64,000 nucleotides of DNA from Lichenibacterium dinghuense (GTDB lineage Bacteria; Pseudomonadota; Alphaproteobacteria; Rhizobiales; Beijerinckiaceae), in NCBI RefSeq assembly GCF_021730615.1, contig NZ_JAJLMN010000001.1:1674501-1738500 (forward strand), written 5' to 3'. The translations under genes were made by a program, and so were the position numbers. Shown piece after piece: positions 1 through 8,184 of this stretch. The notes beneath the pieces were generated by a model. The model was given only the letters and a program-made list of their open reading frames with translations, searched no databases and was not told the origin of the DNA. Position 1 is the stretch's first letter. The number at the start of each line of letters is the position of its first letter.

Positions 1-1
1 C

Positions 2-97
2 GACTTCAAGGCCGCGACGCTGCGCATGATCGCGGCGCAGGACGGCATCGTCGGCTGGGTGGCCCCGCTCGCGGCCTTGCGGGAGGCTCTGGCGTGA
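2..97 (+). CDS. C-terminal end of a probable cysteine hydrolase (partial)
   Basis: An open frame enters from the left edge and stops at TGA 95-97; only 31 residues are visible. The tail has the look of the C-terminus of isochorismatase-like cysteine hydrolases (ending GIVGWVAPL...LREALA). That assignment is from memory and weak. Biuret-hydrolase-type members of this family commonly sit next to AtzG/AtzE genes, which fits the next two genes. The stop overlaps the GTG start of the downstream gene, so they are one operon. Confidence 0.4.
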   Translation, partial: DFKAATLRMIAAQDGIVGWVAPLAALREALA

Positions 98-297
98 CGG
101 CCCCGGCCTTCGACCCCGAGGCCGTGATCGACGCGATGGCGCCGCTGCTCGGCCTCGCGGTCGCGCCCGAGCACCGCGCCGGGATCGCCGCGAACCTGCG
201 CGCCCTCGCCGCCATGGCGGCCCTGGTGCTCGACCCGCCGGTCGGCGACCACGCCGAGCCGGCGCCCGTCTTCACGCCGGTGATCCCCCATGGCTGA
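94..297 (+). CDS. AtzG-like small subunit (DUF4089)
   Basis: This 67-residue protein has the pattern of AtzG-like DUF4089 proteins: an N-terminal AVIDAMAPLLGL helix, then a RAGIAANLRALAAMAALV helix, then a flexible acidic-to-proline tail ending in a P-x-F-x-P motif. In the cyanuric-acid and biuret pathways AtzG forms a complex with the amidase AtzE and stabilises it. It starts at GTG 94 overlapping the upstream stop, and its end overlaps the ATG of the amidase at 290, indicating translational coupling. Its partner is therefore almost certainly the following amidase. Confidence 0.8.
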   Translation: MTAPAFDPEAVIDAMAPLLGLAVAPEHRAGIAANLRALAAMAALVLDPPVGDHAEPAPVFTPVIPHG

Positions 298-1684
298 TCT
301 CGGCGCCCTGTCGGCGGCCGCGATCGCCCGCGGGGTGGCGGCGGGGTCCCTGCCCGCCGAGGCCGTCGCGCGGGCGGCGCTGGGTCGCATCGCGGCCCAC
401 GACGGGCGCGTCGGCGCCTTCACGCATGTCGCGACGGAGCGCGCCCTGGCGACGGCGCGGGCGCTCGACGCGGCGCGGGCCGCGGGCCACCTGCTCGGCC
501 CCCTGGCGGGCGTGCCCTTCGCGGTGAAGAACCTGTTCGACCTCGCGGGCGTGCCCACCCTCGCGGGCTCCAGGATCGAGCGCGACGCGGCGCCGGCGGG
601 GCGCGACGCCGCCCTGGTCGAGCGGATGGAGGCGGCGGGCGCCGTGTGCCTCGGGGCGCTCAACATGGGCGAATACGCCTACGACTTCACGGGCGAGAAC
701 GCCCACGACGGCCCGTCCCGCAACCCGCACGACCTCGGCCGCATGTCGGGCGGCTCGTCCGGCGGCTCGGCGGCCGCGGTGGCGGCGGGCTTCGTGCCGC
801 TGGCCCTGGGCTCGGACACCAACGGCTCGATCCGGGTGCCGTCGTCGCTCTGCGGGACCTTCGGGCTGAAGCCCACCTACGGGCGGCTCGGCCGCGCCCG
901 CACCTTCCCGTTCGTGGCGAGCCTCGACCACCTCGGCCCCTTCGCCCGCTCGGCCGAGGACCTCGCGCTCTGCTACGACGCCCTGCAGGGGCCCGACCCC
1001 GACGACGCGGGTTGCGCGAACCGCGCCGCCGAGCCGACCCTGGGTCTCCTGGAGCGGGGGGCCGCCGGCCTGCGCGTCGCCGTGGCGGGCGGCTATTTCG
1101 CGGCCGACGACGTGCCGGACGCCCGCGACGCGGTGGCGCGCTGCGCCGCCGCCCTCGGCGCGACCCGACGCGTGGAGCTGCCCGGCGCCGCGCGCGCCCG
1201 CGCGGCGGCCTTCCTCGTCACCGCCACCGAGGGCGCCGCCCTGCACCTCGACCGCCTGCGGGCGCGCGCGCAGGACTTCGACCCCGCGGTGCGCGACCGC
1301 CTGCTGGCCGGCGCCATGGTGCCGGCCGCCTGGGTGGCGCAGGCCCAGAAGGCCCGCCGCCGCTTCGCCGAGGAGGCGGCCCGCGCCTTCGACGGCGTGG
1401 ACATCATCCTCGCGCCCGCGACGCCCTCGCGCGCGCCGCGCCTCGGGCAGGCGACCATGAGGGTCGGCGCGCTGGACCTGCCGGTGCGGGCCAACCTCGG
1501 CCTCTACACCCAGCCGATCTCCTGCATCGGGCTGCCCGTGGCGGCCGTGCCGGTCTGGCTCGACGGCGGCCTGCCGATCGGCGTCCAGGTCATCGCGCCG
1601 CCCTGGCGCGAGGACCTCGCCCTCCGGGTCGCGGCGGCGCTGGAGGCGGCGGGCGTGGCGCGGGCGCCGGTGGCGCCGCTCTGA
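290..1684 (+). CDS. AtzE-family amidohydrolase (amidase signature family)
   Basis: A 464-residue amidase-signature enzyme. The Ser-cisSer-Lys triad is visible: Lys80 in GVPFAVKNLFD, the glycine/serine-rich SGGSSGGS loop at about 153-160, and the nucleophile Ser180 in SDTNGSIRVPSS. Length and the paired AtzG-like gene fit the AtzE type, which hydrolyses 1-carboxybiuret-like compounds in cyanuric acid breakdown. The real substrate here is not shown by sequence; related operons act on other small amides such as oxamate. No signal peptide is present, so it is cytoplasmic. It closes the operon that enters from the left edge. Confidence 0.85.
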   Translation: MADLGALSAAAIARGVAAGSLPAEAVARAALGRIAAHDGRVGAFTHVATERALATARALDAARAAGHLLGPLAGVPFAVKNLFDLAGVPTLAGSRIERDAAPAGRDAALVERMEAAGAVCLGALNMGEYAYDFTGENAHDGPSRNPHDLGRMSGGSSGGSAAAVAAGFVPLALGSDTNGSIRVPSSLCGTFGLKPTYGRLGRARTFPFVASLDHLGPFARSAEDLALCYDALQGPDPDDAGCANRAAEPTLGLLERGAAGLRVAVAGGYFAADDVPDARDAVARCAAALGATRRVELPGAARARAAAFLVTATEGAALHLDRLRARAQDFDPAVRDRLLAGAMVPAAWVAQAQKARRRFAEEAARAFDGVDIILAPATPSRAPRLGQATMRVGALDLPVRANLGLYTQPISCIGLPVAAVPVWLDGGLPIGVQVIAPPWREDLALRVAAALEAAGVARAPVAPL

Positions 1685-1848
1685 CGGGCTGCGGCCCGGC
1701 CTCATCCGCGCTGTCCACGGCATCAGGCCGGTCCGAGGGCCTCACGGATCGCCCACGCGCGGGTATAGAGCGGGGAGCGCGCTGGCGGGAGCGGACCCGT
1801 CGAGCGGCGACGGGCCGGCTCGACGGGCCCGAGCGGAGGACGAGAGTC

Positions 1849-2538
1849 ATGAGGCGATCCGAGATCAACGGCGTGCTTCGCCGCGGCGAAGAGTTCATCC
1901 GCTCCTTCGGATACGCCCTACCCCCCTTCGCCGGCCTGTCCCCGGACGACATGGGCGCCCGCCGCGACGCGCTGGGCACGGTCATCGACCGCGGGCTCGG
2001 CTGGGACGTGACCGACTTCGGGAGCGGCGACTTCGCGCGCACCGGGCTCCTGCTGTTCACCGCTCGCAACGGGGTCGCGGCCGGGTCGGCGGCTCGAGGG
2101 CTCGTCTACGCCGAGAAGATCATGGTCGTCCGCGAGGGGCAGTTCACCCCCACGCACCGGCACGAGCGCAAGGCCGAGGACATCATCAACCGCGGCGGGG
2201 GCGTGCTCGCGCTGCGGCTGTTCGGGGCCGGGCCGGACGGCTCGGTCGACCAGGAGGGAGCCGTCGAGGTCATGACGGACGGCGTGACGCGCGTGCTCCG
2301 GGGAGGCGACGTGCTGCGGTTGCGGCCGGGCGAGAGCGTGACCCTGCTCCCGCGCCTCCACTGGCACGCCTTCTGGGGCGAGGACGGCGACGTGCTGGTC
2401 GGCGAGGTCTCCACCGTCAACGACGACGTCGCGGACAACGTGTTCCTCGAACCGGTCGGGCGCTTCGCCTCCATCGAGGAGGACGAGGCGCCGTTCCGCC
2501 TGCTGGTCTCCGATTACGCCGGCCTGCTCCGAAGCTGA
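1849..2538 (+). CDS. D-lyxose ketol-isomerase (D-lyxose/D-mannose isomerase)
   Basis: This 229-residue cupin-fold protein matches the D-lyxose isomerase family (formerly DUF1498). It opens with the typical RSEIN...RRGEEFIRSFGYALPPFA stretch and carries the metal-binding cupin motifs: QFTPTHRHERKAEDI supplies two His and a Glu, and LPRLHWHAFWGE supplies the later His. Family members interconvert D-lyxose with D-xylulose and D-mannose with D-fructose. The ATG at 1849 is preceded by GGAGGACGAGAG, a good ribosome site. It lies convergent with the SorC regulator gene and next to aldolase, kinase and ABC-importer genes, so it probably feeds that sugar pathway. Confidence 0.85.
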   Translation: MRRSEINGVLRRGEEFIRSFGYALPPFAGLSPDDMGARRDALGTVIDRGLGWDVTDFGSGDFARTGLLLFTARNGVAAGSAARGLVYAEKIMVVREGQFTPTHRHERKAEDIINRGGGVLALRLFGAGPDGSVDQEGAVEVMTDGVTRVLRGGDVLRLRPGESVTLLPRLHWHAFWGEDGDVLVGEVSTVNDDVADNVFLEPVGRFASIEEDEAPFRLLVSDYAGLLRS

Positions 2539-2605
2539 GGGGCGGCCCGCCGGATCCGGTCCCCCGCGGCGTCCACGGAGGTGACGGGATCGCGCGGCGG
2601 TCGCG

Positions 2606-3538
2606 TCAGTCGTCCGGCAGGGCGAGGATCGCCCGCGCCGTCGCGACGTCGGTGACGAGGGCGTTGACCAGCTTGGCCCGCACGGCGGCCCTGATCGCCA
2701 TGGCCTTGGCGGGCGACGAGGCGACGCCCACGACGAGCGGGACGGAGCGGATCTGGGCGGGCGACATGGCGATCAGCCGGCGCTCGCCCTCCCACGGGAT
2801 GAGCTCGCCCCGCGCGTCGAAATAATGCCGGATCACGTCCCCCACGGCGTGGACGAGCGCCTGCTCGTCGCGCGTGATCTGCAGGCGCCCCTGTCCGGGG
2901 TCGACCGCGTGCGGCACGCCGATGCCCACGATCGCCGCGTCCACCCGGTCCCACAGCGCGACGTGTTCCGCGATGACGGCGTCGCTCAGCAGCACCTCCC
3001 GGGCGTCGAGCGAGGGCAGGTAGGGCGCGTGGATGAAGCGGGGGGTGCCGCCCATCTGCTCGGCCGCGAGGCGCACGAACTCGCCGATCTGGAAGTGCGG
3101 GGCGGGCTGCTGCATGCCGCCCGTCGCCGGCACCGTGACGACGCCCGGCATGCGCGGCAGGCCGGTCGCGATGATCTCGCGCACCGCCCGCCCCCACCCC
3201 ACCGCCACGACGGACCCCGCCGACAGCGACGCGTCCTTCAGGAACGAGCCGACGGGCCCGGCCAGGGCCGCGAGGCCGCCCGCGTCGGTGCCGTCGACCA
3301 CGGCGGCCCGCTTGAGCCCGAGCCGCGACGTGAGCTTGGCGTTGACCTCGTTCGGCGTCTCGAGCTCGCGCACCTCGATGTGCACGATCCCCTCGCTCCG
3401 CGCGCGGCGCAGCAGGCGGGACACCGTGGCGGTCGACACGTTCAGCCGCCGCGCGATCTCGACCTGCGACAGGTCGGCCTCGTAGTGCAGCTTTGCCACG
3501 GTGTGGAGAGTCGTACGGGAGGCGAGGTCCTGGGGCAC
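2606..3538 (-). CDS. SorC-family sugar-binding transcriptional regulator
   Basis: A 310-residue protein with an N-terminal helix-turn-helix (about residues 22-45, LSQVEIARRLNVSTATVSRLLRRA) and a C-terminal SorC/DeoR sugar-phosphate-binding domain (GTDAGGLAAL, VGWGRAVREI, VGIGVPHAVD, VVGVASSPAKAMAIRAAV). Such proteins repress or activate sugar operons in response to a phosphorylated sugar. It is divergent from the aldolase-kinase operon, and the shared intergenic region holds a near-perfect palindrome at 3566-3579. It is the obvious local regulator for the whole 1.8-10 kb cluster. Confidence 0.88.
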   Translation of the reverse strand: MPQDLASRTTLHTVAKLHYEADLSQVEIARRLNVSTATVSRLLRRARSEGIVHIEVRELETPNEVNAKLTSRLGLKRAAVVDGTDAGGLAALAGPVGSFLKDASLSAGSVVAVGWGRAVREIIATGLPRMPGVVTVPATGGMQQPAPHFQIGEFVRLAAEQMGGTPRFIHAPYLPSLDAREVLLSDAVIAEHVALWDRVDAAIVGIGVPHAVDPGQGRLQITRDEQALVHAVGDVIRHYFDARGELIPWEGERRLIAMSPAQIRSVPLVVGVASSPAKAMAIRAAVRAKLVNALVTDVATARAILALPDD

Positions 3539-3565
3539 GTCGACGGACAGCTTGAAATTCCTTCC

Positions 3566-3579
3566 TGCAACATGTTACA
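3566..3579. promoter_or_regulatory. Candidate SorC operator between sorC-like gene and aldolase operon
   Basis: The 14-bp sequence TGCAACATGTTACA is a near-perfect palindrome (consensus TGYAACATGTTRCA, one mismatched pair) in the 176-bp gap between the divergent regulator and aldolase genes. It is preceded by TTGAAATTCC. A similar arrangement, TTGGCAATTCC followed by a TGCA-N9-TGCA inverted repeat, lies before the ABC-importer operon at 6915-6943. Binding by the SorC protein is an inference from position and symmetry. Confidence 0.45.
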
Positions 3580-3714
3580 GAACCCGCGGCCGAGAGGGAA
3601 GGGGTTCCATGCCCCGGTCCTCCGCGGCGCGCGGCCGCCGCGGAGTCCAGTGTAGGACATCTCCGGGCCTGCGGCAGCGATTTCCCGACCGGATCCAGAG
3701 CAGGACCAACGACG

Positions 3715-4629
3715 ATGCCAGCCATGACGACGGCCGAGAGCCGCGGGTACCAGCAGATCTGCGGGCGCGACGGGGCCATGATGGTCATCGCCGCGGACCA
3801 GCGCGGCGGCATGCGGAAGATCATGGCCGCGCAGCCCTCGGAGGAGGCGGCCATCACCGAGGCCATGCTCGGCGAAACCAAGGCCGACATCGCCACGCAT
3901 CTCGCGAGCGCGGCCGGCTGCATCCTGCTCGACCCTGTCTGCGCCGTGCCCGGCATCGTCGACGGCAAGGTCCTGGCGCGCGACACGGCGCTGCTGATCG
4001 GCCTCGACGCGTCGGGCTTCGACGTCACGGCGGAAGGCTACCAGCTGTCGAGGCTCGTGCCGGGGGTGGACGCCCGCAGGGTGCGGGCGCTCGGCGGCAC
4101 CGGCGGCAAGATCATGGTCTACCTCCGGGCCGACCGTCCGGAGGCCAACACGGCCAACGTCGAGATCCTGCGCCGCTGCATCGAGGACTTCGCCCGCGAG
4201 GACCTGCTGCTCGTCGTCGAGTTCCTGACCTACCGGCTGCCCGACGAGAGCAGGGAGGACTATCAGGCGGCCTTCCCCGGCCTCATCGAGGAGGGCACGC
4301 GCATCTGCGTGGAGCTCGGCTCCAAGGTGCTGAAACTGCCCTATCCGGGCAGCGCCGAGGCCTGCGCGCGCGTGACGGCGCTGTGCGGCGACATCCCCTG
4401 GGCGGTGCTGTCCGCGGGCGTCGACCACGAGACCTTCCTGGGCCAGGTCGAGACCGCGATGGCCAACGGGGCTTCGGGCGTCATCGCCGGGCGCGCCCTG
4501 TGGAAGGACTGCATCTCGCTCGACCGCGACGTGACGCGCCTGCGGCTGACCTCCGTCGCCGTCCCGCGCCTGCGCCAGATCCAGGAGATCGTCGCGCGGC
4601 ACCGGGGCGCCGCGACGCGGGCCGCCTGA
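3715..4629 (+). CDS. LacD/YihT-type class I aldolase
   Basis: A 304-residue TIM-barrel aldolase of the tagatose-1,6-bisphosphate / sulfofructose-1-phosphate aldolase group. Visible hallmarks are MVIAADQRGGMRKIM near the N-terminus, the Schiff-base lysine region GSKVLKLPYPG, and the C-terminal block PWAVLSAGVDHETF...ANGASGVIAGRALWKD followed by VPRLRQIQEIV. These enzymes split a ketose (bis)phosphate into dihydroxyacetone phosphate plus a three-carbon aldehyde or its phosphate. The substrate is not determined. It starts at ATG 3715 (ATG 3724 is an alternative) and is followed after 7 bp by the ROK kinase. Confidence 0.8.
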   Translation: MPAMTTAESRGYQQICGRDGAMMVIAADQRGGMRKIMAAQPSEEAAITEAMLGETKADIATHLASAAGCILLDPVCAVPGIVDGKVLARDTALLIGLDASGFDVTAEGYQLSRLVPGVDARRVRALGGTGGKIMVYLRADRPEANTANVEILRRCIEDFAREDLLLVVEFLTYRLPDESREDYQAAFPGLIEEGTRICVELGSKVLKLPYPGSAEACARVTALCGDIPWAVLSAGVDHETFLGQVETAMANGASGVIAGRALWKDCISLDRDVTRLRLTSVAVPRLRQIQEIVARHRGAATRAA

Positions 4630-4636
4630 GCCGCCC

Positions 4637-5530
4637 ATGTCCAGCGGCGATTGGACGATCGGCGTCGACGTCGGCGGCAGCAACCTGCGGGCCGCCCGCG
4701 TGGGGCGGGACGGCGCGCTCGACGACAGGCGCTCCGAGCGCATCAGCCGGGACCCGGACGCCGCGGTGTCGCGCATCCGGGACCTGTGCCGGGATCTGGG
4801 CTCCTCCCCCGTCGCCGGCATCGGCATCGGCATCCCGGGCCGGGTCGACGGCCGCCGCCGGCGCGTCCTGTCCGGCGGCTACATCGACTTCGCGGCGTCC
4901 CGGCTCGTCGAGCGGATCGAGGACGCGGTCGGGGTGCCGGTCTCGATCGACAACGACTGCAACATGGCGCTCGTGGCCGAGATGGCGGTCGGCGCCGCGC
5001 GGGGCGCCCGCGACGTCGTCATGTTCACGATCGGGACGGGCATCGGCGGCGCGGTCGCGCTCGACGGCGTCGTCACGCGCGGGGCGGGCACCGCCGGGCA
5101 GCTCGGCCACCTCACGGTGGAGGCGGACGGGCCGCCCTGCAACTGCGGCCGTCGCGGCTGCGTGGAGACCCTGAGTTCCGGCTCCGCGCTGGGCCGGCGC
5201 GTCGCGGAGGCGGGGTTTTCCCCGGAAACCCGCCTCGACGACCTCGAGGCGGCCGCGGCCCGCGGCGACGCGCGGGCGGAGGCGGTCCTCTCCGGCTGGA
5301 TCGCCCCGCTGCGATCGGCCATCGACAGCATGGTGGCGGCGGTCTGCCCCGACCTCGTGCTGCTCGGGGGCGGGCTCGGCGCCGCCGCCGCCGCCGCGCT
5401 CGTCCGGGCTCCCGCGGCGTCGCCCTGGTACCAGTGCGCGGTCCGGGCGGCGCTCCTCGGCGACGAGGCCGGGGTCATCGGAGCGGGGCTCGCGGCCGGC
5501 GGCCGGACGGGGGGAGACGGACGGCGATGA
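4637..5530 (+). CDS. ROK-family sugar kinase
   Basis: A 297-residue ROK protein without a DNA-binding domain, so a kinase rather than a repressor. It has the phosphate-binding DVGGSNLRAARV loop near residue 10, GIGIPGRVDG, the catalytic aspartate in IDNDCNMALVAE, GTGIGGAVALDG, and the ROK zinc motif GHLTVEADGPPCNCGRRGCVE. Family members phosphorylate glucose, fructose, mannose or related sugars at C6. Here it probably phosphorylates the ketose made by the isomerase or SDR before the aldolase step. Its stop overlaps the ATG of the next gene (ATGA). Confidence 0.85.
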   Translation: MSSGDWTIGVDVGGSNLRAARVGRDGALDDRRSERISRDPDAAVSRIRDLCRDLGSSPVAGIGIGIPGRVDGRRRRVLSGGYIDFAASRLVERIEDAVGVPVSIDNDCNMALVAEMAVGAARGARDVVMFTIGTGIGGAVALDGVVTRGAGTAGQLGHLTVEADGPPCNCGRRGCVETLSSGSALGRRVAEAGFSPETRLDDLEAAAARGDARAEAVLSGWIAPLRSAIDSMVAAVCPDLVLLGGGLGAAAAAALVRAPAASPWYQCAVRAALLGDEAGVIGAGLAAGGRTGGDGRR

Positions 5531-6099
5531 AGAAGGCCATCCTGGTCAACGGCGTGCCGGCGAGCGGGAAGAGCACGGTGGCGCGCGCCCTCGCGCGGCG
5601 GTTCGGCGCGCCCCTGATGACGCTCGACACCGTCAAGGAGCCGCTGTTCCACCACGTCGGCATCGGCGACCGCGAGCACAACCGCAAGCTCGGGCGGGCC
5701 AGCTACGAGATCATCTTCGCCGCCGTCGGCGAATGGCCCGACGACGCGCTGGTCGTGGTCGACGCCTGGTTCGGGTTCCAGCCTCCGGAGGTGCTGGAGC
5801 GCCACCTGCTCACGGCCGGCATCGGCCGCACCGTCGAGCTCTGGTGCACGGCCCCCGGCCCCGTGCTGGCCGAGCGCTACCTGTCCCGGACGGGCGCCCG
5901 CTCCCCGGGGCATCCGGGGCCCGAATACGCGCCCGAACTCGTCGCGCTCAGCGCCCGCGCGGCGCCCATCGGGCGCGGCCCGCTCCTGGCCATCGACACC
6001 ACGGAACCCTTCCGCCTCGACGAGGCTGCGGATTTAGTGGCGCGGGCCCTCGATGTGCCCCCGCCGGCCCGATCCGGCGGGGCCCTCAGCAGGCCGTGA
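5527..6099 (+). CDS. Small P-loop kinase-like ATPase
   Basis: A 190-residue protein with a Walker A motif GVPASGKST at residues 9-17 near its start and a VVVDAWFGF strand resembling a Walker B. It belongs to the AAA_33/gluconate-kinase-like small kinases. Translational overlap with the ROK kinase (ATGA at 5527-5530) puts it in the sugar operon, so it could be a second sugar or sugar-phosphate kinase producing the bisphosphate substrate of a LacD-type aldolase. The substrate is inferred only from context. Its 3' end overlaps the 3' end of the convergent SDR gene by 14 bp. Confidence 0.7.
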   Translation: MKKAILVNGVPASGKSTVARALARRFGAPLMTLDTVKEPLFHHVGIGDREHNRKLGRASYEIIFAAVGEWPDDALVVVDAWFGFQPPEVLERHLLTAGIGRTVELWCTAPGPVLAERYLSRTGARSPGHPGPEYAPELVALSARAAPIGRGPLLAIDTTEPFRLDEAADLVARALDVPPPARSGGALSRP

Positions 6100-6814
6100 A
6101 GCCGCCGTCGATCGGCAGGGACACGCCCGTGATCATGGAAGCGCCGTCGCCGAGCAGGAACACGATCGGCGCGGCGATCTCGTCCTCGGTGGCCCAGCGC
6201 CCGAGCGGCATGGCCGACAGCAGCGGGTCGCCGACCTCGGGCCTGCCCCAGTACCAGGCCGACATGGGTGTCATGATCACGGTCGGGTTCACGCTGTTGA
6301 CCCGGATGTCGTAGCGGCCGAGCTCCAGCGCCGAGACGCGGGTGATGTTGTCGAGCGCGGCCTTCGAGGAGCCGTAGGAGATGTGGCCGGACAGGGCCAC
6401 CAGCGAGGCCTGGCTCGACACGTTGACGATGGAGCCGCCCCGGCCGAGCCGGATCATCGAGCGCGACGCGTATTTGGTGACGAGCAACGCGCCGCGCGCG
6501 TTGACCGCGATCACCTTGTCGAAGACGGAGATGTCGGTCTCCATCGGGGTCGCGATCTCGCCGCCGAAGCCGCCGCAGTTGACGAGGCCGTAGAGGTCGA
6601 GGTCGCCCACCGCGCCGCGGATGCTGTCCTCCGATTCGAGGTCGAAGGGCAGCGTCCGGCAGCCCGTGGAGGCCGCGAGCGCCGCGAGCGCGTCCACCGA
6701 GCGGCCGCCGGCGACGACGTCGGCCCCCGCCGCCACGAGTTGCCGGACCGTGGCCCCGCCGATGCCGCCGCTGGCGCCGGTCACCAGCACCGTTTTGCCG
6801 TCCAAACCGAACAT
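6086..6814 (-). CDS. SDR oxidoreductase resembling L-xylulose reductase (DCXR-like)
   Basis: A 242-residue short-chain dehydrogenase. It shows the TGASGGIGG nucleotide-binding motif, Ser in NVSSQASL, and YGSSKAALD as the YxxxK pair. The C-terminal part (VNSVNPTVIMTPM, MPLGRWATEDE, SLPIDGGFTAC) closely follows L-xylulose/dicarbonyl reductases, including the terminal GGF-x-AC. It probably interconverts a ketose and a polyol. Unusually, the NNAG motif reads VNCGG. The start chosen is the ATG at 6814 with GGAGGAT upstream; the frame remains open further upstream but without family similarity. It is divergent from the ABC importer. Confidence 0.82.
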   Translation of the reverse strand: MFGLDGKTVLVTGASGGIGGATVRQLVAAGADVVAGGRSVDALAALAASTGCRTLPFDLESEDSIRGAVGDLDLYGLVNCGGFGGEIATPMETDISVFDKVIAVNARGALLVTKYASRSMIRLGRGGSIVNVSSQASLVALSGHISYGSSKAALDNITRVSALELGRYDIRVNSVNPTVIMTPMSAWYWGRPEVGDPLLSAMPLGRWATEDEIAAPIVFLLGDGASMITGVSLPIDGGFTAC

Positions 6815-6926
6815 GATGGATCCTCCGGGCGGATCGCCGTGGTGACGGACGGCCGGCGCCCCTGTCCGGCCCTCACCCCGCGCCCGAGGGCGATCTAGCG
6901 CCCGCGCCGCGCGCTTGGCAATTCCG

Positions 6927-6943
6927 TGCAGAAATTTATTGCA
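6927..6943. promoter_or_regulatory. Candidate operator upstream of ABC importer operon
   Basis: TGCAGAAATTTATTGCA is a 17-bp imperfect inverted repeat with perfect TGCA ends, in the only AT-rich patch of the gap between the divergent SDR and solute-binding-protein genes. It is preceded by TTGGCAATTCC, similar to TTGAAATTCC beside the palindrome at 3566. It could be a second site of the SorC regulator or part of the promoter; this is inference. Confidence 0.35.
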
Positions 6944-7052
6944 TCCGCGGCGCTTCCATCTAGGATCGCCCTCGCGCCGGGACGCGGCGCCGGATCGGCG
7001 ACGAGGTCCCCGCAAGCAGGGACGGCCGGTCAGCAGGCTCGGGGAGGATGAA

Positions 7053-8030
7053 TTGCGGAAGACGCTCACGATTCTGGCTGCCGCCGCCGTCGGCATGGGG
7101 GCGCTGATCGGCAACGCCGAGGCGCAGACGAAGGCGCTCACCATCGCGCTAGTCCCGGGCCTCACGACGGATGCCTTCTACATCACGATGCGCAAGGGCG
7201 CGGAGGCGGCCGCCAAGGCGGTCGGCGCCGACCTGACGTTCCAGGGCGCGCCGGACTTCAACCCCGTCACGCAGAGCCCGGTGCTCGACGCGGTGATCTC
7301 GCGCCATCCCGACGCGATCCTGATCGCGCCGACCGACAAGGCCCAGATGGTGCAGCCGCTGAAGAAGGCCGCCGACGCGGGCATCCCGGTCATCACGGTC
7401 GACACGTTCATCGGCACCGGCGACTACGGGACCGGCAAGGGCGAGGCCGACTTCCCGCTCTCCTACATCGCCTCCGACAACCTGCTCGGCGGCAAGATCG
7501 CGGCCCGCACGCTGGCCAAGGCGATCGGCGACAAGGGCAAGGTCTACGTGTCCAACGTCAAGCCCGGCATCTCCACGACCGACCAGCGCGAGGAAGGCTT
7601 CAAGGAGGAGATGAAGTCCCATCCCGGGATCACCGTCCTGACGACGCAGTTCAACGACGACGACGCCAACAAGGCCGCGTCCCAGCTCCAGTCCGTCTAC
7701 GCCCGCAACCCGGACCTCGCCGGCGTGTTCGGCGCCAACCTGTTCTCGGCGCTCGGCTCGGCCAACGGCGTCAAGCAGGCCGGCCAGGGGGGCAAGGTCA
7801 AGGTCATCGGCTTCGACGCGCCGACCTCGGTCGTGGCGGACATCAAGTCGGGCACCATCGACGCGGTCATCGCCCAGCATCCGGCCGAGATCGGCTACTT
7901 CGGCGTCATCTGCGCCTACGCGCACCTGACGGGGCAGTCGATCCCGACCAAGATCGGCACCGGCTTCACCGTGATGGACAAGGCCAACATCGACGATCCG
8001 AACGTCGCCAAGTTCATCTACAAGGACTGA
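7053..8030 (+). CDS. CUT2-family ABC sugar transporter, periplasmic binding protein
   Basis: A 325-residue periplasmic-binding-protein-like I protein of the ribose/fructose class. The TTG at 7053 is chosen because GGGGAGGA precedes it and because it begins a standard signal peptide (KTLTILAAAAVGMGALIGNAEA, cleavage near residue 23). Mature features include GLTTDAFYITMRKGAEAAAKAVGADL, DAILIAPTDKAQMVQPLKKAADAGIPVITVDTF and GVFGANLFSALGSANGVKQAG, typical of the family. It delivers sugar to the permease and ATPase encoded next. The sugar is likely related to fructose, mannose, ribose or a polyol, judged by the neighbouring enzymes only. Confidence 0.88.
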   Translation: MRKTLTILAAAAVGMGALIGNAEAQTKALTIALVPGLTTDAFYITMRKGAEAAAKAVGADLTFQGAPDFNPVTQSPVLDAVISRHPDAILIAPTDKAQMVQPLKKAADAGIPVITVDTFIGTGDYGTGKGEADFPLSYIASDNLLGGKIAARTLAKAIGDKGKVYVSNVKPGISTTDQREEGFKEEMKSHPGITVLTTQFNDDDANKAASQLQSVYARNPDLAGVFGANLFSALGSANGVKQAGQGGKVKVIGFDAPTSVVADIKSGTIDAVIAQHPAEIGYFGVICAYAHLTGQSIPTKIGTGFTVMDKANIDDPNVAKFIYKD

Positions 8031-8064
8031 CGCGGACATCCGGCCAGCGAGCCGCATCGCGGCA

Positions 8065-8087
8065 GCGGGCGCCCGCGCGGCGCCCGC
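8065..8087 (+). other. Stem-loop between binding-protein and permease genes
   Basis: GCGGGCGCC and GGCGCCCGC form a perfect 9-bp stem around a CGCGC loop, inside the 154-bp gap of an otherwise tightly packed operon. No T-run follows, so it is not a simple terminator. In many ABC operons a hairpin here protects the upstream mRNA and lets the binding protein be made in excess; that role is inferred. Confidence 0.5.
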
Positions 8088-8184
8088 GCGAAGCCGGCCT
8101 CCGGTCGGGGCCGCCGGCGGGCGCAGTCCCGCCGTGGCCGGCCCCCGCCCCGAACCAGCCCCTTCTCACCTTCCGGAACGGCGC

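Noticed and set aside
272-1723. 483-codon minus-strand open frame
   Set aside because: It mirrors the AtzE-family gene; arginine/proline-rich shadow typical of GC-rich DNA, with no domain.
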